Below, piece after piece: positions 50,493 through 59,866 of a stretch of DNA of 64,000 nt. The notes under the pieces are model-generated. The model was not told where the DNA came from. It made no database searches and worked only from the letters and a program-made list of their open reading frames with translations. The position numbers were made by a program, and so were the translations under genes. The DNA comes from Stappia sp. 28M-7 (lineage in GTDB: Bacteria > Pseudomonadota > Alphaproteobacteria > Rhizobiales > Stappiaceae): contig NZ_JACMIA010000001.1 of the NCBI RefSeq assembly GCF_014252955.1, positions 2,316,258-2,380,257 on the forward strand, in the 5' to 3' direction. How positions within the stretch are numbered: position 1 is the first letter of the stretch; each line of letters opens with the position of its first letter.

Positions 50493-51491
50493 ATGAGCAC
50501 GATGACGGCGGCGGCACAGGCCGGGACGACAGACGAACCCTGGCTGCGGCATTTCCCGATCACCTTCTTCGCGGTGGTGATGGGCCTTGCCGGCCTGTCG
50601 CTGGCCACCCGCCGCATGGAGGTCGCGCTTTTCGGGGCGTCCGGCACTGCCAGCCTGGTGCTGACGCTCGCCACCGCCGCCACCTTCTGCGTCATCGCCG
50701 CGATCTATCTCGCCAAGGCGCTGCGCCACACCGAGGCGATGAAGGCCGAGTGGAACAATCCCGTGCGCATCGCCTTCTTCCCGGCGATCACCATCGGCGT
50801 GCTGCTGGTCTGCTCGGGGCTGCTGCCGCGCGCCCCCGGCCTGGTCGAGGCCGTATGGATCGTCGCCACGGCCGTGCATCTCGTCATCATCCTCGGCGTC
50901 GTCTCCGCCTGGATCAGCCACCGCACCTTCGAACAGGCGCATCTGACGCCGGCTTGGTTCATTCCCGCCGTCGGCAACGTCCTGGTACCGGCCGCCGGCG
51001 TCGAGCTCGGCTACCTCGAGGTCTCCTGGTTCTTCTTTTCCGTCGGCATGCTGTTCTGGGTGATCTTCCTGACGCTGGTGTTCAACCGGCTGATCTTCCA
51101 CAACCCGATCGCCGAGCGCCTGCTGCCGACGCTGGTCATCCTGATCGCGCCGCCCTCGGTCGGCTTCGTCGCGTGGCTGCTGCTGAACGGCGGCGTGGTC
51201 GATGCCTTCGCCCGCGTTCTGTATTACAGCGCGCTGATGTTCGTGCTGGTGATGCTGACCCAGGTCGGGCGCCTCTTGCGGCTGCCCTTCTCCATGGCCT
51301 GGTGGGCCTATTCCTTCCCCGTGGCGGCCTTCACCATCGCCTCGGCCCTGTTTGCCGAAAGCACCGGCGCCGCCTTCCAGCGCACCCTGTCCTTCATCGC
51401 CTATGGCGTGCTGTGCGCGGTGATCGCGATGCTGGTCGCCAAGACCTTCGCCGCGATGCGCCGCAACGAGATCTGCCGTCCGGAAGGATGA
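50493..51491 (+). CDS. TDT/SLAC1-family anion channel or tellurite-resistance transporter
   Basis: Ten-helix membrane protein of 332 residues in the tellurite-resistance/dicarboxylate transporter (TehA/SLAC1) family. The first helix FPITFFAVVMGLAGLSLA (about 22-39) and the GLLPRAPGLVEAVW segment are typical, with the pore-lining aromatic likely in the SWFFFSVG helix. SLAC1-like proteins pass anions; the substrate here is unknown. ATG 50493 has GGGGGAAG upstream, while in-frame extension to 50256 overlaps the glmU start and is not supported. Confidence 0.85.
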   Translation: MSTMTAAAQAGTTDEPWLRHFPITFFAVVMGLAGLSLATRRMEVALFGASGTASLVLTLATAATFCVIAAIYLAKALRHTEAMKAEWNNPVRIAFFPAITIGVLLVCSGLLPRAPGLVEAVWIVATAVHLVIILGVVSAWISHRTFEQAHLTPAWFIPAVGNVLVPAAGVELGYLEVSWFFFSVGMLFWVIFLTLVFNRLIFHNPIAERLLPTLVILIAPPSVGFVAWLLLNGGVVDAFARVLYYSALMFVLVMLTQVGRLLRLPFSMAWWAYSFPVAAFTIASALFAESTGAAFQRTLSFIAYGVLCAVIAMLVAKTFAAMRRNEICRPEG

Positions 51492-51518
51492 GAACAAGGG
51501 TGAGGCCTGCGCCTCACC

Positions 51519-52130
51519 TCACCACAGCGATTTGCGCGCCCGCTCCGGCCATTCGCGGTCGTACGCCTCGCCGCCCACCTTCGCCTCGCTCAGGGCGGAC
51601 AGGATCGCGCCCGGTGTCGGCAGGCCGTTCGCCGCCTCCTGCGCCTCGGCGTCCCACAGGCGCGCGCGCACGATGGCCCGGGCGCACTGGAAGTAGATCG
51701 TCTCCACCTCGATCAGGATCACGCTGCGCGGCGCCTTGCCGTCCACGGCAAAGTCCTCCAGCAGCTGCGGATCGGCGCTGATCGTCGCCCTTCCGTTGAT
51801 GCGCAGCGTCGTGCCGCTGCCGGGAATGAGGAAGAGCAGCGCCACGCGCGGATCGCGCACGATGTTGCGCAGCGAATCGATGCGGTCGTTGCCGCGCCGG
51901 TCGGGCAGCGCCACGCGCTTCGCATCCAGGATGCGCACCACCTCGCCCCGGTCGCCGCGCGGCGAGCAGTCCAACCCCTCCGGACCTGCGGTCGCCAGCG
52001 CCACGAAGGGCGAGGCCTTGATCAGGGCGGCATATTCGTCGCTGATCCAGTCGATTTCCTTGACCTTGGAGGCCGCCCCCGGCGTGCCGTAGAGCGTCTC
52101 GAGCTGCTCCACCGTGGTGATCGTCGTCAT
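51519..52130 (-). CDS. Pyridoxamine 5'-phosphate oxidase-family flavoprotein
   Basis: FMN-binding split-barrel protein of 203 residues. The PPOX-type core is FVALATAGPEGLDCSPRGDRGEVV (about residues 42-65), then LPDRRGNDRIDSLRNIVRDPRVALLFLIPGSGTTLRINGRA. This arrangement matches the MSMEG_1061-like PPOX subfamily. The substrate is unknown; it is not the vitamin B6 PdxH itself. Start ATG 52130. Confidence 0.85.
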   Translation of the reverse strand: MTTITTVEQLETLYGTPGAASKVKEIDWISDEYAALIKASPFVALATAGPEGLDCSPRGDRGEVVRILDAKRVALPDRRGNDRIDSLRNIVRDPRVALLFLIPGSGTTLRINGRATISADPQLLEDFAVDGKAPRSVILIEVETIYFQCARAIVRARLWDAEAQEAANGLPTPGAILSALSEAKVGGEAYDREWPERARKSLW

Positions 52131-52321
52131 GCGCCTCTCCGCTCCTTCTGCTCCCCGGCCGGCCCGGTCCGCGCGCAAGCTAGCAGCGGGAAGGTGCAGG
52201 CGGAAGAGCGGGCGCACTTCGCCGGGCGATGACCTTGCAGGTTATTGCCGGATGGCGGCCGGCGCCCGCACACTCGACGCTTCCCGGCGGCACGCACCGC
52301 CCTCAAGGACAGGAGCACCCG

Positions 52322-52894
52322 GTGTCTTGCAAGATCATCGTCACCCAGTACATCTCGCTTGACGGCATCATCGAGGACCCTGTCGGCATGGAGGCAAGCG
52401 GCCTTGGCGACTGGACCGGGCCGTTCTCGCGCGGACCCGAGGGCGACCGGCTGAAGCATGAGGAACTGTTCGCGGCCAGCGCCCTGCTGCTCGGCCGCCG
52501 AACCTATGAAGCCTTCGCCGCAGTCTGGCCGCAGGTCACCGACGACACCGGCTTCGCCGCGCGCATCAACACCCTCCCCAAGCATGTCCTCTCCGGCACG
52601 TTGGCCTCGGGCGCCTGGGCGCAGACCCGCATCCTGCAAGGCGACGCGGTCCGGCAGGTCGCCGCGCTCAAGGCGCGCTGCGACGGTGACCTTCTCGTCT
52701 ATGGCAGCGCCGCGCTGCTGCACGCGCTGATCCCCGCCGGTCTCGTCGACGGTTACCGCCTGATGGTCTATCCGGTGGCGCTCGGCCGGGGAAAGACGCT
52801 GTTTCCGCAAGGCGCCGGGGTTCGCCTGCGGCTTCGCGAGGTCCGGCCGTTGAACGACGGTATCGTCTGGATGGAGTACGCGGCCGCGGCCTGA
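52322..52894 (+). CDS. Dihydrofolate reductase-family (RibD C-terminal-like) protein
   Basis: A 190-residue protein of the DHFR-like/RibD-C superfamily. The N-terminal QYISLDGIIEDP (about 9-20), LLLGRRTYEAFAAVWP (about 57-72) and GDLLVYGSAALLHALIPAGLVDGYRLMVYPV are the family landmarks. It is distinct from the folate enzyme, and its function is unknown. GTG 52322 with AGGACAGGAG upstream sets the start. Confidence 0.85.
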   Translation: MSCKIIVTQYISLDGIIEDPVGMEASGLGDWTGPFSRGPEGDRLKHEELFAASALLLGRRTYEAFAAVWPQVTDDTGFAARINTLPKHVLSGTLASGAWAQTRILQGDAVRQVAALKARCDGDLLVYGSAALLHALIPAGLVDGYRLMVYPVALGRGKTLFPQGAGVRLRLREVRPLNDGIVWMEYAAAA

Positions 52895-52991
52895 AAAATG
52901 CTCGCGCCATCGCAACGAAAAAGGGGCAGGCGCCGCATGGCCCCTGCCCCTTCCTGTTCGCCGTGTCCGCGCGTCGATGCGCGGGCGCGCG

Positions 52992-53465
52992 TTACGCGAT
53001 GTCGGCCGCGACCTTCATCGAGACGATCTTGTCCGGGTTCTGCACCGGCTCGCCGCGCTTGATCTTGTCGACATTCTCCATGCCCTCGATCACCTCGCCC
53101 CAGACCGTGTACTGGCGGTCGAGGAAGCGGGCGTCGGTGAAGCAGATGAAGAACTGGCTGTCGCCGGAATTCGGGTCCTGGGCGCGGGCCATCGAGCAGG
53201 TGCCGCGCACATGCGGCTCGGCGTTGAACTCGGCGCGCAGCTTCTTGCCCGAACCGCCGGTGCCGGTGCCGCGCGGGCAGCCGGTCTGGGCCATGAAGCC
53301 CTCGATCACGCGGTGGAAGACGATGCCGTCATAAAAGCCCTCGCGCGCCAGTTCCTTGATGCGCGCGACGTGGTTCGGTGCAAGGTCCGGGCGCATGTTG
53401 ATGACGACCTGGCCCTGGGTGGTTTCCATCACCAGCGTGTTTTCTGCATCCTTGTATTCGGCCAC
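52992..53465 (-). CDS. ppiB: Peptidyl-prolyl cis-trans isomerase, cytoplasmic cyclophilin
   Basis: Cyclophilin-type isomerase of 157 residues without a signal peptide. Active-site features are FHRVIEGFMAQTGCPRGTGTGG (about 50-71), MARAQDPNSGDSQFFI and TVWGEVIEGMENVDKI. It lies 50 bases downstream of its periplasmic paralogue ppiA. The ppiA/ppiB/coaD order is conserved in Hyphomicrobiales. Confidence 0.93.
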   Translation of the reverse strand: MAEYKDAENTLVMETTQGQVVINMRPDLAPNHVARIKELAREGFYDGIVFHRVIEGFMAQTGCPRGTGTGGSGKKLRAEFNAEPHVRGTCSMARAQDPNSGDSQFFICFTDARFLDRQYTVWGEVIEGMENVDKIKRGEPVQNPDKIVSMKVAADIA

Positions 53466-53515
53466 CCTCGGTCTCCTTCGTATGTTCGTGGAATCTGTGT
53501 GCGGTGTTCGTAACG

Positions 53516-54058
53516 TCAGTTGGCGTCGGCGGCAACGCGCATGCGCACGATCTTGTCCGGGTTCTGCACCGGCTCGCCGCGCTTGATGTTGTCGACGTGC
53601 TCCATGCCCTCGACCACCTCGCCGAAGACCGTGTACTGGCCGTTCAGCCAGTCGCCGTCGGCGAACATGATGAAGAACTGCGAATTGGCGCTGTCCGGGC
53701 TCTGCGAGCGGGCCATGCCGAGCGTGCCGCGGCGGAACGGTTCGGACGAGAATTCCGCCTTCAGGTCCGGCAGATCGGAACCGCCCATGCCGGTGCCGGT
53801 CGGATCGCCCGTCTGGGCCATGAAACCGTCGATCACCCGGTGGAAGACGATGCCGTCATAGAAACCCTTGCTCGCCAACTCCTTGATGCGCGCGACGTGG
53901 TTCGGCGCAAGGTCGGGCCGCAGGCGGATCACCACCTGCCCGTCCTTCAGGTCGAGCAGCAGCGTGTTTTCGGGATCGTTCGACTGGGCGCCGGCGGGCG
54001 ACAGGCCGATGACCGCGGCAAGGACGAGTGCGGAAAAGAACGAAAGCAGGCGTGCCAT
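53516..54058 (-). CDS. ppiA: Peptidyl-prolyl cis-trans isomerase, periplasmic cyclophilin
   Basis: Cyclophilin of 180 residues with a signal peptide (about 1-24, ending SPAGAQ). The active core is FHRVIDGFMAQTGDPTGTGMGG, MARSQSPDSANSQFFI and TVFGEVVEGMEHVDNI. It is a clear paralogue of the neighbouring cytoplasmic enzyme. It acts on folding proteins in the periplasm and sits between coaD and ppiB. Confidence 0.93.
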   Translation of the reverse strand: MARLLSFFSALVLAAVIGLSPAGAQSNDPENTLLLDLKDGQVVIRLRPDLAPNHVARIKELASKGFYDGIVFHRVIDGFMAQTGDPTGTGMGGSDLPDLKAEFSSEPFRRGTLGMARSQSPDSANSQFFIMFADGDWLNGQYTVFGEVVEGMEHVDNIKRGEPVQNPDKIVRMRVAADAN

Positions 54059-54093
54059 GGAAGGAAAGTCTCCCGCAACGGGGGTTGGAACTC

Positions 54094-54600
54094 TCAGCGC
54101 GGAGCCGCCAGCCGCTCGGCGAGGCGTTCCGCGACATGAGCCGGAACGAAATGACGGACGTCGCCGCCCATCTTGGCGATCTGCCTGACCAGCGTGGCGG
54201 TGATGTGGCGGACTTCCGGAGAGGCCGGCAGGAACACCGTCTGCACTTCGGGCGCCAGCGACCGGTTCATGCCGGCCATCTGCATCTCGTAGTCGAGGTC
54301 GGTGCCGTCGCGCAGGCCCCGCACCAGGAAGGCGGCGCCGTTGCGCCGGGCCGTCTCGATGACCAGGTCGTCGAAGGAAATCACCTCGATGCGCCCCGCA
54401 TCGGCCGCGCCGAAGGCATCGCGCGCGACGCGGGCGATCATCTCCACCCGCTCCTCGAAGCTGAACATCGGCGACTTGCCGGGGTGGACGCCGATGGCGA
54501 CGACGACCTTGTCTGCAAGGTCGAGCGCGTGGCGCAGAATGTCGACGTGACCGTTGGTGACGGGGTCGAACGAGCCGGGATAGAGCGCGGTGCGTGTCAT
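54094..54600 (-). CDS. coaD: Phosphopantetheine adenylyltransferase
   Basis: Catalyses the penultimate step of coenzyme A synthesis (168 residues). The nucleotidyltransferase HxGH-type motif is the TNGHVDIL segment ([14 protein letters not shown], about residues 8-21). R(G)LR is seen in [22 protein letters not shown], and the SSS/T-x-VR-type segment is [16 protein letters not shown]. It is 35 bases upstream of ppiA. Confidence 0.95.
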   Translation of the reverse strand: MTRTALYPGSFDPVTNGHVDILRHALDLADKVVVAIGVHPGKSPMFSFEERVEMIARVARDAFGAADAGRIEVISFDDLVIETARRNGAAFLVRGLRDGTDLDYEMQMAGMNRSLAPEVQTVFLPASPEVRHITATLVRQIAKMGGDVRHFVPAHVAERLAERLAAPR

Positions 54601-54738
54601 GCCGCCGATTTACAGGGCGAGCCGCCGTCAGGCAAGCGGGACGAAGGACGGGGTGGGCGGGGCCGGCTGCCTCCGGCGCTCGCCGCCGCCAAGCTATGGG
54701 TGCCTGTCCTCACGGATAGGCTTCCACTGGTCTTTCCG

Positions 54739-55368
54739 CTACTGCGTCGGACGCACCGGCTGCCGGAGGATGATCTTGCGCCGCTGCGGAGCAACGCGGC
54801 TCCAATCATCGAGATAGATCTCGTGATAGGGGCCATCCGCTTCCAGTCCTTGCTCTGGCAGGTGGTCGCCGTAGAGCCCCGCCAGAATCTCCGGAAGGTC
54901 GTCCGTCTCACCAACATGCAGGACCTGCACGCACTCGCCTTCGGCCAGGACCTCCCATCGAACAGCAGGTTCATCGCCCAGTTCGTGGCGCGCCTCGGCA
55001 GCCGAGTCCTTCAGTTTCTGCGCATCGGCCCAAACCGGCAAAGTGATCTGCACACGCCACTGCCACTTCTCACGATTGCCCGCTGCCAAGTCGCGCATAT
55101 CGTCCGCCCAGTAGAGGATTTCCACCGGCGGCTCGACAAAGGACTTGCCCATTAGCTTCCGCGCTTCGCGCCGGATGGCGTAGATTGCCGTGTAGAGAAC
55201 CTTCACCGCGGCTTCGATGGAAGTCTGTTCGGGTGGGCCTTCCCCATCCAGGGTCGCGAAGGGAAGCCTGGGCACATCGACCCTGCTGAAGTCGCCGGCC
55301 GGCGGCGCATAGACCCGGCGTAACGTGGCCCGATCCTGCGTTAAATCGATCAGTGCTTCGTCTACCAT
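54739..55368 (-). CDS. GyrI-like small-molecule-binding domain protein
   Basis: A 209-residue protein resembling GyrI-like/SOUL-type ligand-binding proteins: TSIEAAVKVLYTAIYAIRREARKLMGKSFVEPPVEILYW, then WRVQITLPVWAD and a C-terminal GPYHEIYLDDWSRVAPQRRKIILRQPV. It is encoded with, and overlaps by 7 bases, the PadR regulator, a recurring pairing. It probably binds a hydrophobic compound that the pair responds to. That role is inference. Confidence 0.78.
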   Translation of the reverse strand: MVDEALIDLTQDRATLRRVYAPPAGDFSRVDVPRLPFATLDGEGPPEQTSIEAAVKVLYTAIYAIRREARKLMGKSFVEPPVEILYWADDMRDLAAGNREKWQWRVQITLPVWADAQKLKDSAAEARHELGDEPAVRWEVLAEGECVQVLHVGETDDLPEILAGLYGDHLPEQGLEADGPYHEIYLDDWSRVAPQRRKIILRQPVRPTQ

Positions 55369-55898
55369 GGCTTGTTCCTCATATAGTCCAGCGTGGTGTC
55401 GATCCAGCTGCGCTCGGCGTTCAGTTGGCCGGCCGAAAAGTCAAAGAGAACCTCGACATGATCGGGCATGGGCTGCCTTTGTCGGCGCACCCGCTCGAGC
55501 CGCTCCAGTTCCGTGACAACCGACGCCAGGCGTGCCTCCAGGGCGTTCAAGGCCGCATCGCGCGACAGCACCGGCCAGTGCACCATTCCGAGCAGGAGCG
55601 ACGAGAATGTCGGACGATAGGCGCCAAGGGCCGCGATGGTCTGTTCGCACAGAACCTCGTGGCCGGATGGCGTAATGCGGAACGTCTTTCGCGCCTTGGC
55701 GCCCCTCGGCACCTCGGCCGCTACGAGCCCTGCTTTCTCCAGCTTGCCGAGCACGAAATAGATCGACGAGAAGCCGACTTGCGTCCACTCGCGCATCCCC
55801 CGTGCCTCTATGATCCGTTCAAGCTCGTATCCATGGCGCGGCATCTCGGCGACGAGCCCGAGTAGCAGCAATTCAGCATCTGTAAGATCGACTGGCAT
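55362..55898 (-). CDS. PadR-family transcriptional regulator
   Basis: A 178-residue PadR regulator. The winged-helix domain is GLVAEMPRHGYELERIIEAR...SSIYFVLGKLEKAGLV (about 14-60), and the C-terminal helices for dimerisation include WPVLSRDAALNALEARLASVVTELERLERV. There is no Shine-Dalgarno sequence ahead of ATG 55898; instead a 20-base palindrome abuts and overlaps the start codon, suggesting a leaderless or self-repressed message. It is co-transcribed with the GyrI-like gene. Confidence 0.88.
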   Translation of the reverse strand: MPVDLTDAELLLLGLVAEMPRHGYELERIIEARGMREWTQVGFSSIYFVLGKLEKAGLVAAEVPRGAKARKTFRITPSGHEVLCEQTIAALGAYRPTFSSLLLGMVHWPVLSRDAALNALEARLASVVTELERLERVRRQRQPMPDHVEVLFDFSAGQLNAERSWIDTTLDYMRNKPW

Positions 55899-55928
55899 AT
55901 TCTAGCGCTAGAATATCATGGCGCTAGA
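55897..55928. promoter_or_regulatory. PadR operator candidate
   Basis: A perfect 20-base palindrome with core TCTAGCGCTAGA covers 55897-55916, including two bases of the regulator's start codon. A further half-site GCGCTAGA follows at 55921-55928, 16 bases after the same octamer in the palindrome (55905-55912). Confidence 0.75.
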
Positions 55929-56030
55929 TGTCAAGCACCCACCCTATGTCGGGCTGTCCAACGAGATCCATGCGAGAAGGAGCGGGAGACGCTCCTCTTG
56001 GATCACGTTTTGTCGGCAGGACCTTGTCCC

Positions 56031-56579
56031 TCAGCTCTCCGCCAGTTCCATGAAGCGGATGCGGTTGCTGAACGGGTCGGTGACCTGCAGCTCGAGCCGT
56101 CCTCCCTGGTCCTCCAGCCCCGGCTTCATGTAGCGATAGTCCTTGGCCTGCAGCTCCCGGTGCAGATCGCGGATGCCGGTCATGTAGACGCACATGTTTC
56201 CGCCGGGCGTCGCATCGCCGGCATGTTCCGACAGGTGCAGCCGCAGTCCGGAGCGCGAGATCTGCATATAGAGCGGGAAGTTCTCGCCGTAGCGGTGCTC
56301 CCAGTCGAAGGAGAAGCCCAGAAAGCCGATATAGAACTCGCTCGCCTTGGCAACATCGAAGATCCGCACGATCGGCACCGCCTGGTCCAGGCGGATCGTC
56401 TCCCGCGCCTCGGCCGCCTCGCCCTCCCCGATCTTCGCGGCGAGCACGTTCCAGTTGGCCAGGCCGAACTGGCGGGCGACGATTTCCAGCGCTTCGCTGT
56501 GGGTGATGGTCAGGTTTTTCTCGGCAAGAGCCTCGCGCATGGCCTTGGCCATGAGCTTCGAATGGCGATGGTCGCGCAT
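56031..56579 (-). CDS. Glyoxalase/bleomycin-resistance-like protein
   Basis: A 182-residue protein. The N-terminal 50 residues (SKLMAKAMREALAEKNLTITHSEALEIVARQFGLANWNVLAAKI) match the glyoxalase-related helical domain found ahead of VOC domains. Residues 68-178 are a VOC domain (PIVRIFDVAKASEFYIGFLGFSFDWEHR ... TDPFSNRIRFME). The metal-binding residues typical of glyoxalase I are not obvious. Its function may be binding or detoxifying a small molecule. It stands alone. Confidence 0.82.
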   Translation of the reverse strand: MRDHRHSKLMAKAMREALAEKNLTITHSEALEIVARQFGLANWNVLAAKIGEGEAAEARETIRLDQAVPIVRIFDVAKASEFYIGFLGFSFDWEHRYGENFPLYMQISRSGLRLHLSEHAGDATPGGNMCVYMTGIRDLHRELQAKDYRYMKPGLEDQGGRLELQVTDPFSNRIRFMELAES

Positions 56580-56872
56580 GTCCGTTTCCTCGTCACGGCG
56601 AAGTCCTCGTCAGCACCCGCATTACCGACGCCTTCGCCCGACGGTGGAACGGTCAGGACGCATCGCTTCGGAGGCATTCGCCATGCCCCGCCATGGTCAC
56701 GACGGGGTGCGGGCTGCCGGCTGCCTCCGGCCGGCTCCGACAGTAGCGCGCAGCCTCGCCCCTGTCAGCTGGGAGTAGCAGCCTGTGACGGCCAGTGAGG
56801 GCGCCCCCTCCTTGCACGTGGCGCCTCCGCCGCTAAAACTGCGGGAGCCCAATCGGACAGCGAGACGAGACC

Positions 56873-57382
56873 TTGCCGATCCTGCCGACGTTCCGCACCG
56901 CCCGCCTCGCGATACGGCCGCGCACCCTCGCCGATCTGGACGCCTGCCTGGCCATGGACCGCGATCCCGAGGTTACCAAGTTCGTACCCAAACCATGGGC
57001 CGATCCCGCCGGCCACGAGGCTTTCGTGCGCGGGCGGATGCAGGCCGACTACGGGCCGGGCCTCGGCTACTGGTCGGTGTTTTCGCATGACATGCCGGAG
57101 CATTTCCTCGGCTGGATCCTGCTGGTCCCGTGCGGCGGCATCGGGCCGGAGATCGAGATCGGCTGGCGCTTCCTGCGCGAGACCTGGGGCAAGGGCTATG
57201 CGACCGAGGCGGCACGGCCCGTCCTTGACCATGCGATGGAAACGCTGGCGCTCGACCGGGTCGTCGCGGAAATCGATCCCAACAACGCAGGCTCGATCAA
57301 GGTCGCCCGCAAGCTCGGCATGACCGACGAAGGCTTGATCCACAAAGACGGCGCGACCTGGCACCGCTTCGTCATGTCCTGA
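56873..57382 (+). CDS. GNAT acetyltransferase, RimJ/RimL-like
   Basis: A 169-residue acetyltransferase. RTARLAIRPRTLADLD at the N-terminus and the acetyl-CoA motif EIGWRFLRETWGKGYATEAARPVLDHA (about 99-125), then ARKLGMTDEGLI, place it in the RimJ/RimL/Acetyltransf_3 group that acetylates protein N-termini or small molecules. The start must be TTG 56873: the frame has a stop at 56834 and no ATG or GTG in between. Confidence 0.82.
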   Translation: MPILPTFRTARLAIRPRTLADLDACLAMDRDPEVTKFVPKPWADPAGHEAFVRGRMQADYGPGLGYWSVFSHDMPEHFLGWILLVPCGGIGPEIEIGWRFLRETWGKGYATEAARPVLDHAMETLALDRVVAEIDPNNAGSIKVARKLGMTDEGLIHKDGATWHRFVMS

Positions 57383-57572
57383 CGAGGAAGGCTTTCGCGC
57401 AAACCGAGTCAAAGCCCCGCGGCTTCGAACCCTCTCAACCCGTAGCCACGTCGTTTCCCTGCCGGCGCCAGTGTTTTGCGATTGTTGCCGTAAAGTCACT
57501 CACTGCGAATTTATTTAAGTCACGCCACTTTTCTGCTAGACTGTTGCTCATAAGCACAAGGAGGCGCAGGAC

Positions 57573-57863
57573 ATGCGTGGCATTGCAGCTTTGGGCCTTG
57601 GCGGCCTCGCCGCCATTGCCATATCCATTGCCGTCGGCAGTCTGACATTCGGCACCGCGGATCAGATCAACACCGCGAAGAAGGGCGACCGCATGGCGCG
57701 CACGGTGCAGGTCGCCTGTGCCGCCGGCACCATGCAGGACACGGCACAGGGTTGCGCGGATCTCGCGCGCAGCATCGATCCTGCCTCCGGCCCGACATGG
57801 CGCACCATCGCCTCTCGGGACGGCAACACCACCGTTCTCGCGCGCACCCGCGTTTCGGAGTGA
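57573..57863 (+). CDS. Small Cys-pair membrane-anchored protein (paralogue A)
   Basis: A 96-residue protein with one N-terminal hydrophobic segment (about 5-25) that may be an uncleaved anchor or signal. The rest has the pattern ARTVQVACAAGTMQDTAQGC and ends NTTVLARTRVSE. The same elements recur in the small proteins at 59867 and 60300. AAGGAGG 8 bases before ATG 57573 is a strong ribosome binding site. No family was recognised and the function is unknown. Confidence 0.7.
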   Translation: MRGIAALGLGGLAAIAISIAVGSLTFGTADQINTAKKGDRMARTVQVACAAGTMQDTAQGCADLARSIDPASGPTWRTIASRDGNTTVLARTRVSE

Positions 57864-57900
57864 CCCTGAAACCCTGACCTCGGACACTCTCGAAGAGCAT

Positions 57901-57926
57901 GGCGGCGGGTCCCCCGGCCCGCCGCC
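57901..57926. terminator. Hairpin after paralogue A, weak terminator candidate
   Basis: A perfect 9-bp stem GGCGGCGGG/CCCGCCGCC with an 8-base loop, 37 bases past the stop codon. It lacks a T run. Confidence 0.4.
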
Positions 57927-58125
57927 ACGTCGTTCGGGGCCTGCGTTTCCCGGGCCTGCCCTCCCCCCCTCCATTCCGCTTCCATCCCCCCTTCCTGGTG
58001 CGTCCGGCATCGTCCGCCATCTTTGCCCTTTCTGAGCCCTGCATCCCGGTGCAATGCTCCCGGCAACACCCGGTCCCCTGGGGGAACGGGGCGCGATCCG
58101 GCAGCGGCATGCGGGAGGGCCGACC

Positions 58126-59472
58126 ATGAGCAATTCGCCGAGCAGACGTCGGTTCCTTTTCGCACTGGGAGCCGTCGCGGCGTTTGGGACCGGCGGCGGC
58201 CTGCGCGCGCGGGCGCCGCAGCGCGTCCTCGTCCTCGGTGCGGGCATGGCCGGGCTGGCGGCGGCGCGGGCCCTGCAGGAGGCCGGACATGCGGTCACGG
58301 TTCTGGAGGCGCGCGCGCGGATCGGCGGGCGTGTCTTCACCTCGCGCCTCTGGCCGGATCTGCCGATGGATCTTGGGGCAAGCTGGATCCACGGCCAGCG
58401 CGGCAACCCGCTGACCGCTCTGGCGCGCGAGGCCGGTGCGCGGGTGGTGGCGACCAGCTACGACGCCTCGCTTCTGCTCGGCCCGGACGGGGCGGAGATC
58501 GCCTCGGACCTGCGACCGGCCGAGCGCATCCTGCACCGCGCACTGGCGTCGGCCGAGCGGCTGCCGGACGATGTTTCGGTGACGCGGGCGCTGGAGGCCT
58601 CCGCCGACTGGCAAGACGCCGATGCGGCGATGCGGCGGTTGGTAGCCTATCTGGTGAACACCACGCTGGAACAGGAATATGGCAGCCCGGCGCGGCTCCT
58701 GTCGGCCTGGCACGGGCAGGACGGCGAGGAGTTCGACGGGGCGGACGGGCTGTTTCCCGAAGGCTTCGACCGGATCGCCGGACATCTGGCGCGGGGGCTG
58801 GACATTCGCCTGTCCGCCGAAGTGAGCGAGATCGCGCCTGGCTCCGTGCGCCTCGCCGACAGCAGCCGGATCGCGGCGGAGCGCATCGTCTGCACGCTGC
58901 CGCTTGGCGTGCTGCGCTCGGGCAGCGTGCGGTTTGCCGAACCGCTGGCGCGGGATCGGCAGGCAGCGATCGAGGGCCTGGGAAACGGGCTCTTGAACAA
59001 GTGCTGGCTGCGGTTCGACCGGGTTCGCTGGCCCGGCGATGTGGACTGGATCGGCTGGCTCGGCCCGCGCGCGGGCCATTGGGGCGAGTGGCTGTCGCTG
59101 GCGCGAACGTTCCGCGCCCCCGTCCTCCTGGGCTTCAATGCCGCCGATCCGGCGGCCGAGATCGAGCGGATGAGCGACCGCGACACCGTGGCCGCCGCGC
59201 TGGGCAGCCTGCGGGCGATGTTCGGGGCGCGCTTTCCCGCGCCGCAAGCCGCGCAGATCACCCGCTGGGGGCAGGATCGGCACGCGCTCGGCAGCTACAG
59301 TTTCAACGCGGTCGGAACCAGCCCCACGACGCGGCGGGTGCTCGCCGGCGCGGATTGGGACGGGCAGCTCTGGTTTGCGGGAGAGGCGGCCTCGGCCACC
59401 CATTTCGGCACGGTGCATGGCGCGGTGCTGTCGGCGCGGTCGGTCGTCCGCGGCCTGTCGGAGCGCAGGTGA
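58126..59472 (+). CDS. FAD-dependent amine oxidase (polyamine/monoamine oxidase-like)
   Basis: Flavin amine oxidase of 448 residues. A twin-arginine-like signal [16 protein letters not shown] (residues 5-20) suggests export. The FAD-binding [30 protein letters not shown] (about 32-61), IGGRV, and the C-terminal [23 protein letters not shown]-like region are typical of polyamine oxidases. ATG 58126 has GGGAGGG upstream; the frame extends to 58054 without support. The substrate is unknown. It is isolated between two gaps. Confidence 0.86.
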   Translation: MSNSPSRRRFLFALGAVAAFGTGGGLRARAPQRVLVLGAGMAGLAAARALQEAGHAVTVLEARARIGGRVFTSRLWPDLPMDLGASWIHGQRGNPLTALAREAGARVVATSYDASLLLGPDGAEIASDLRPAERILHRALASAERLPDDVSVTRALEASADWQDADAAMRRLVAYLVNTTLEQEYGSPARLLSAWHGQDGEEFDGADGLFPEGFDRIAGHLARGLDIRLSAEVSEIAPGSVRLADSSRIAAERIVCTLPLGVLRSGSVRFAEPLARDRQAAIEGLGNGLLNKCWLRFDRVRWPGDVDWIGWLGPRAGHWGEWLSLARTFRAPVLLGFNAADPAAEIERMSDRDTVAAALGSLRAMFGARFPAPQAAQITRWGQDRHALGSYSFNAVGTSPTTRRVLAGADWDGQLWFAGEAASATHFGTVHGAVLSARSVVRGLSERR

Positions 59473-59866
59473 CCCGGCCACGCGGTTCTTCGCCGCGCCT
59501 GCCCGCGCCCGATCACCGACATTTCACCGGTCTTTCACATTTGCGCGCGCGGCGGCGTTTTCGCGGCCATTCGCCTTGCCCGGCCCCTCCTCGTTTCCCA
59601 CCTCTCGAACAGGGCCGCAGGGCACCTGCGCCGCGCCCGGCCCCGGCCGGAGCGGCACCAGGGGGCTCGCGGACAAAACGCAGAACCGCCTCGCAACCGC
59701 GGAGCGGCCGAAAGCGCCGAACCAGCCATGCTCAGTGCGCATGGCTGGCATGCAAAAGCATGGCCGGCTCAGACACAAGCTTCTGCAATCGTTCACAAAA
59801 ACGGCACAGGCCGTTCACGGAATGCTGAACCGGCAAAGGCTTGCCAATCCCTTCGGGATACTACAT
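59473..59866. other. Gap without a recognised gene
   Basis: About 390 GC-rich bases between the amine oxidase and paralogue B. Only short artificial frames and no clear promoter, terminator or repeat were seen, apart from an AT-containing stretch just before 59867. Confidence 0.4.
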
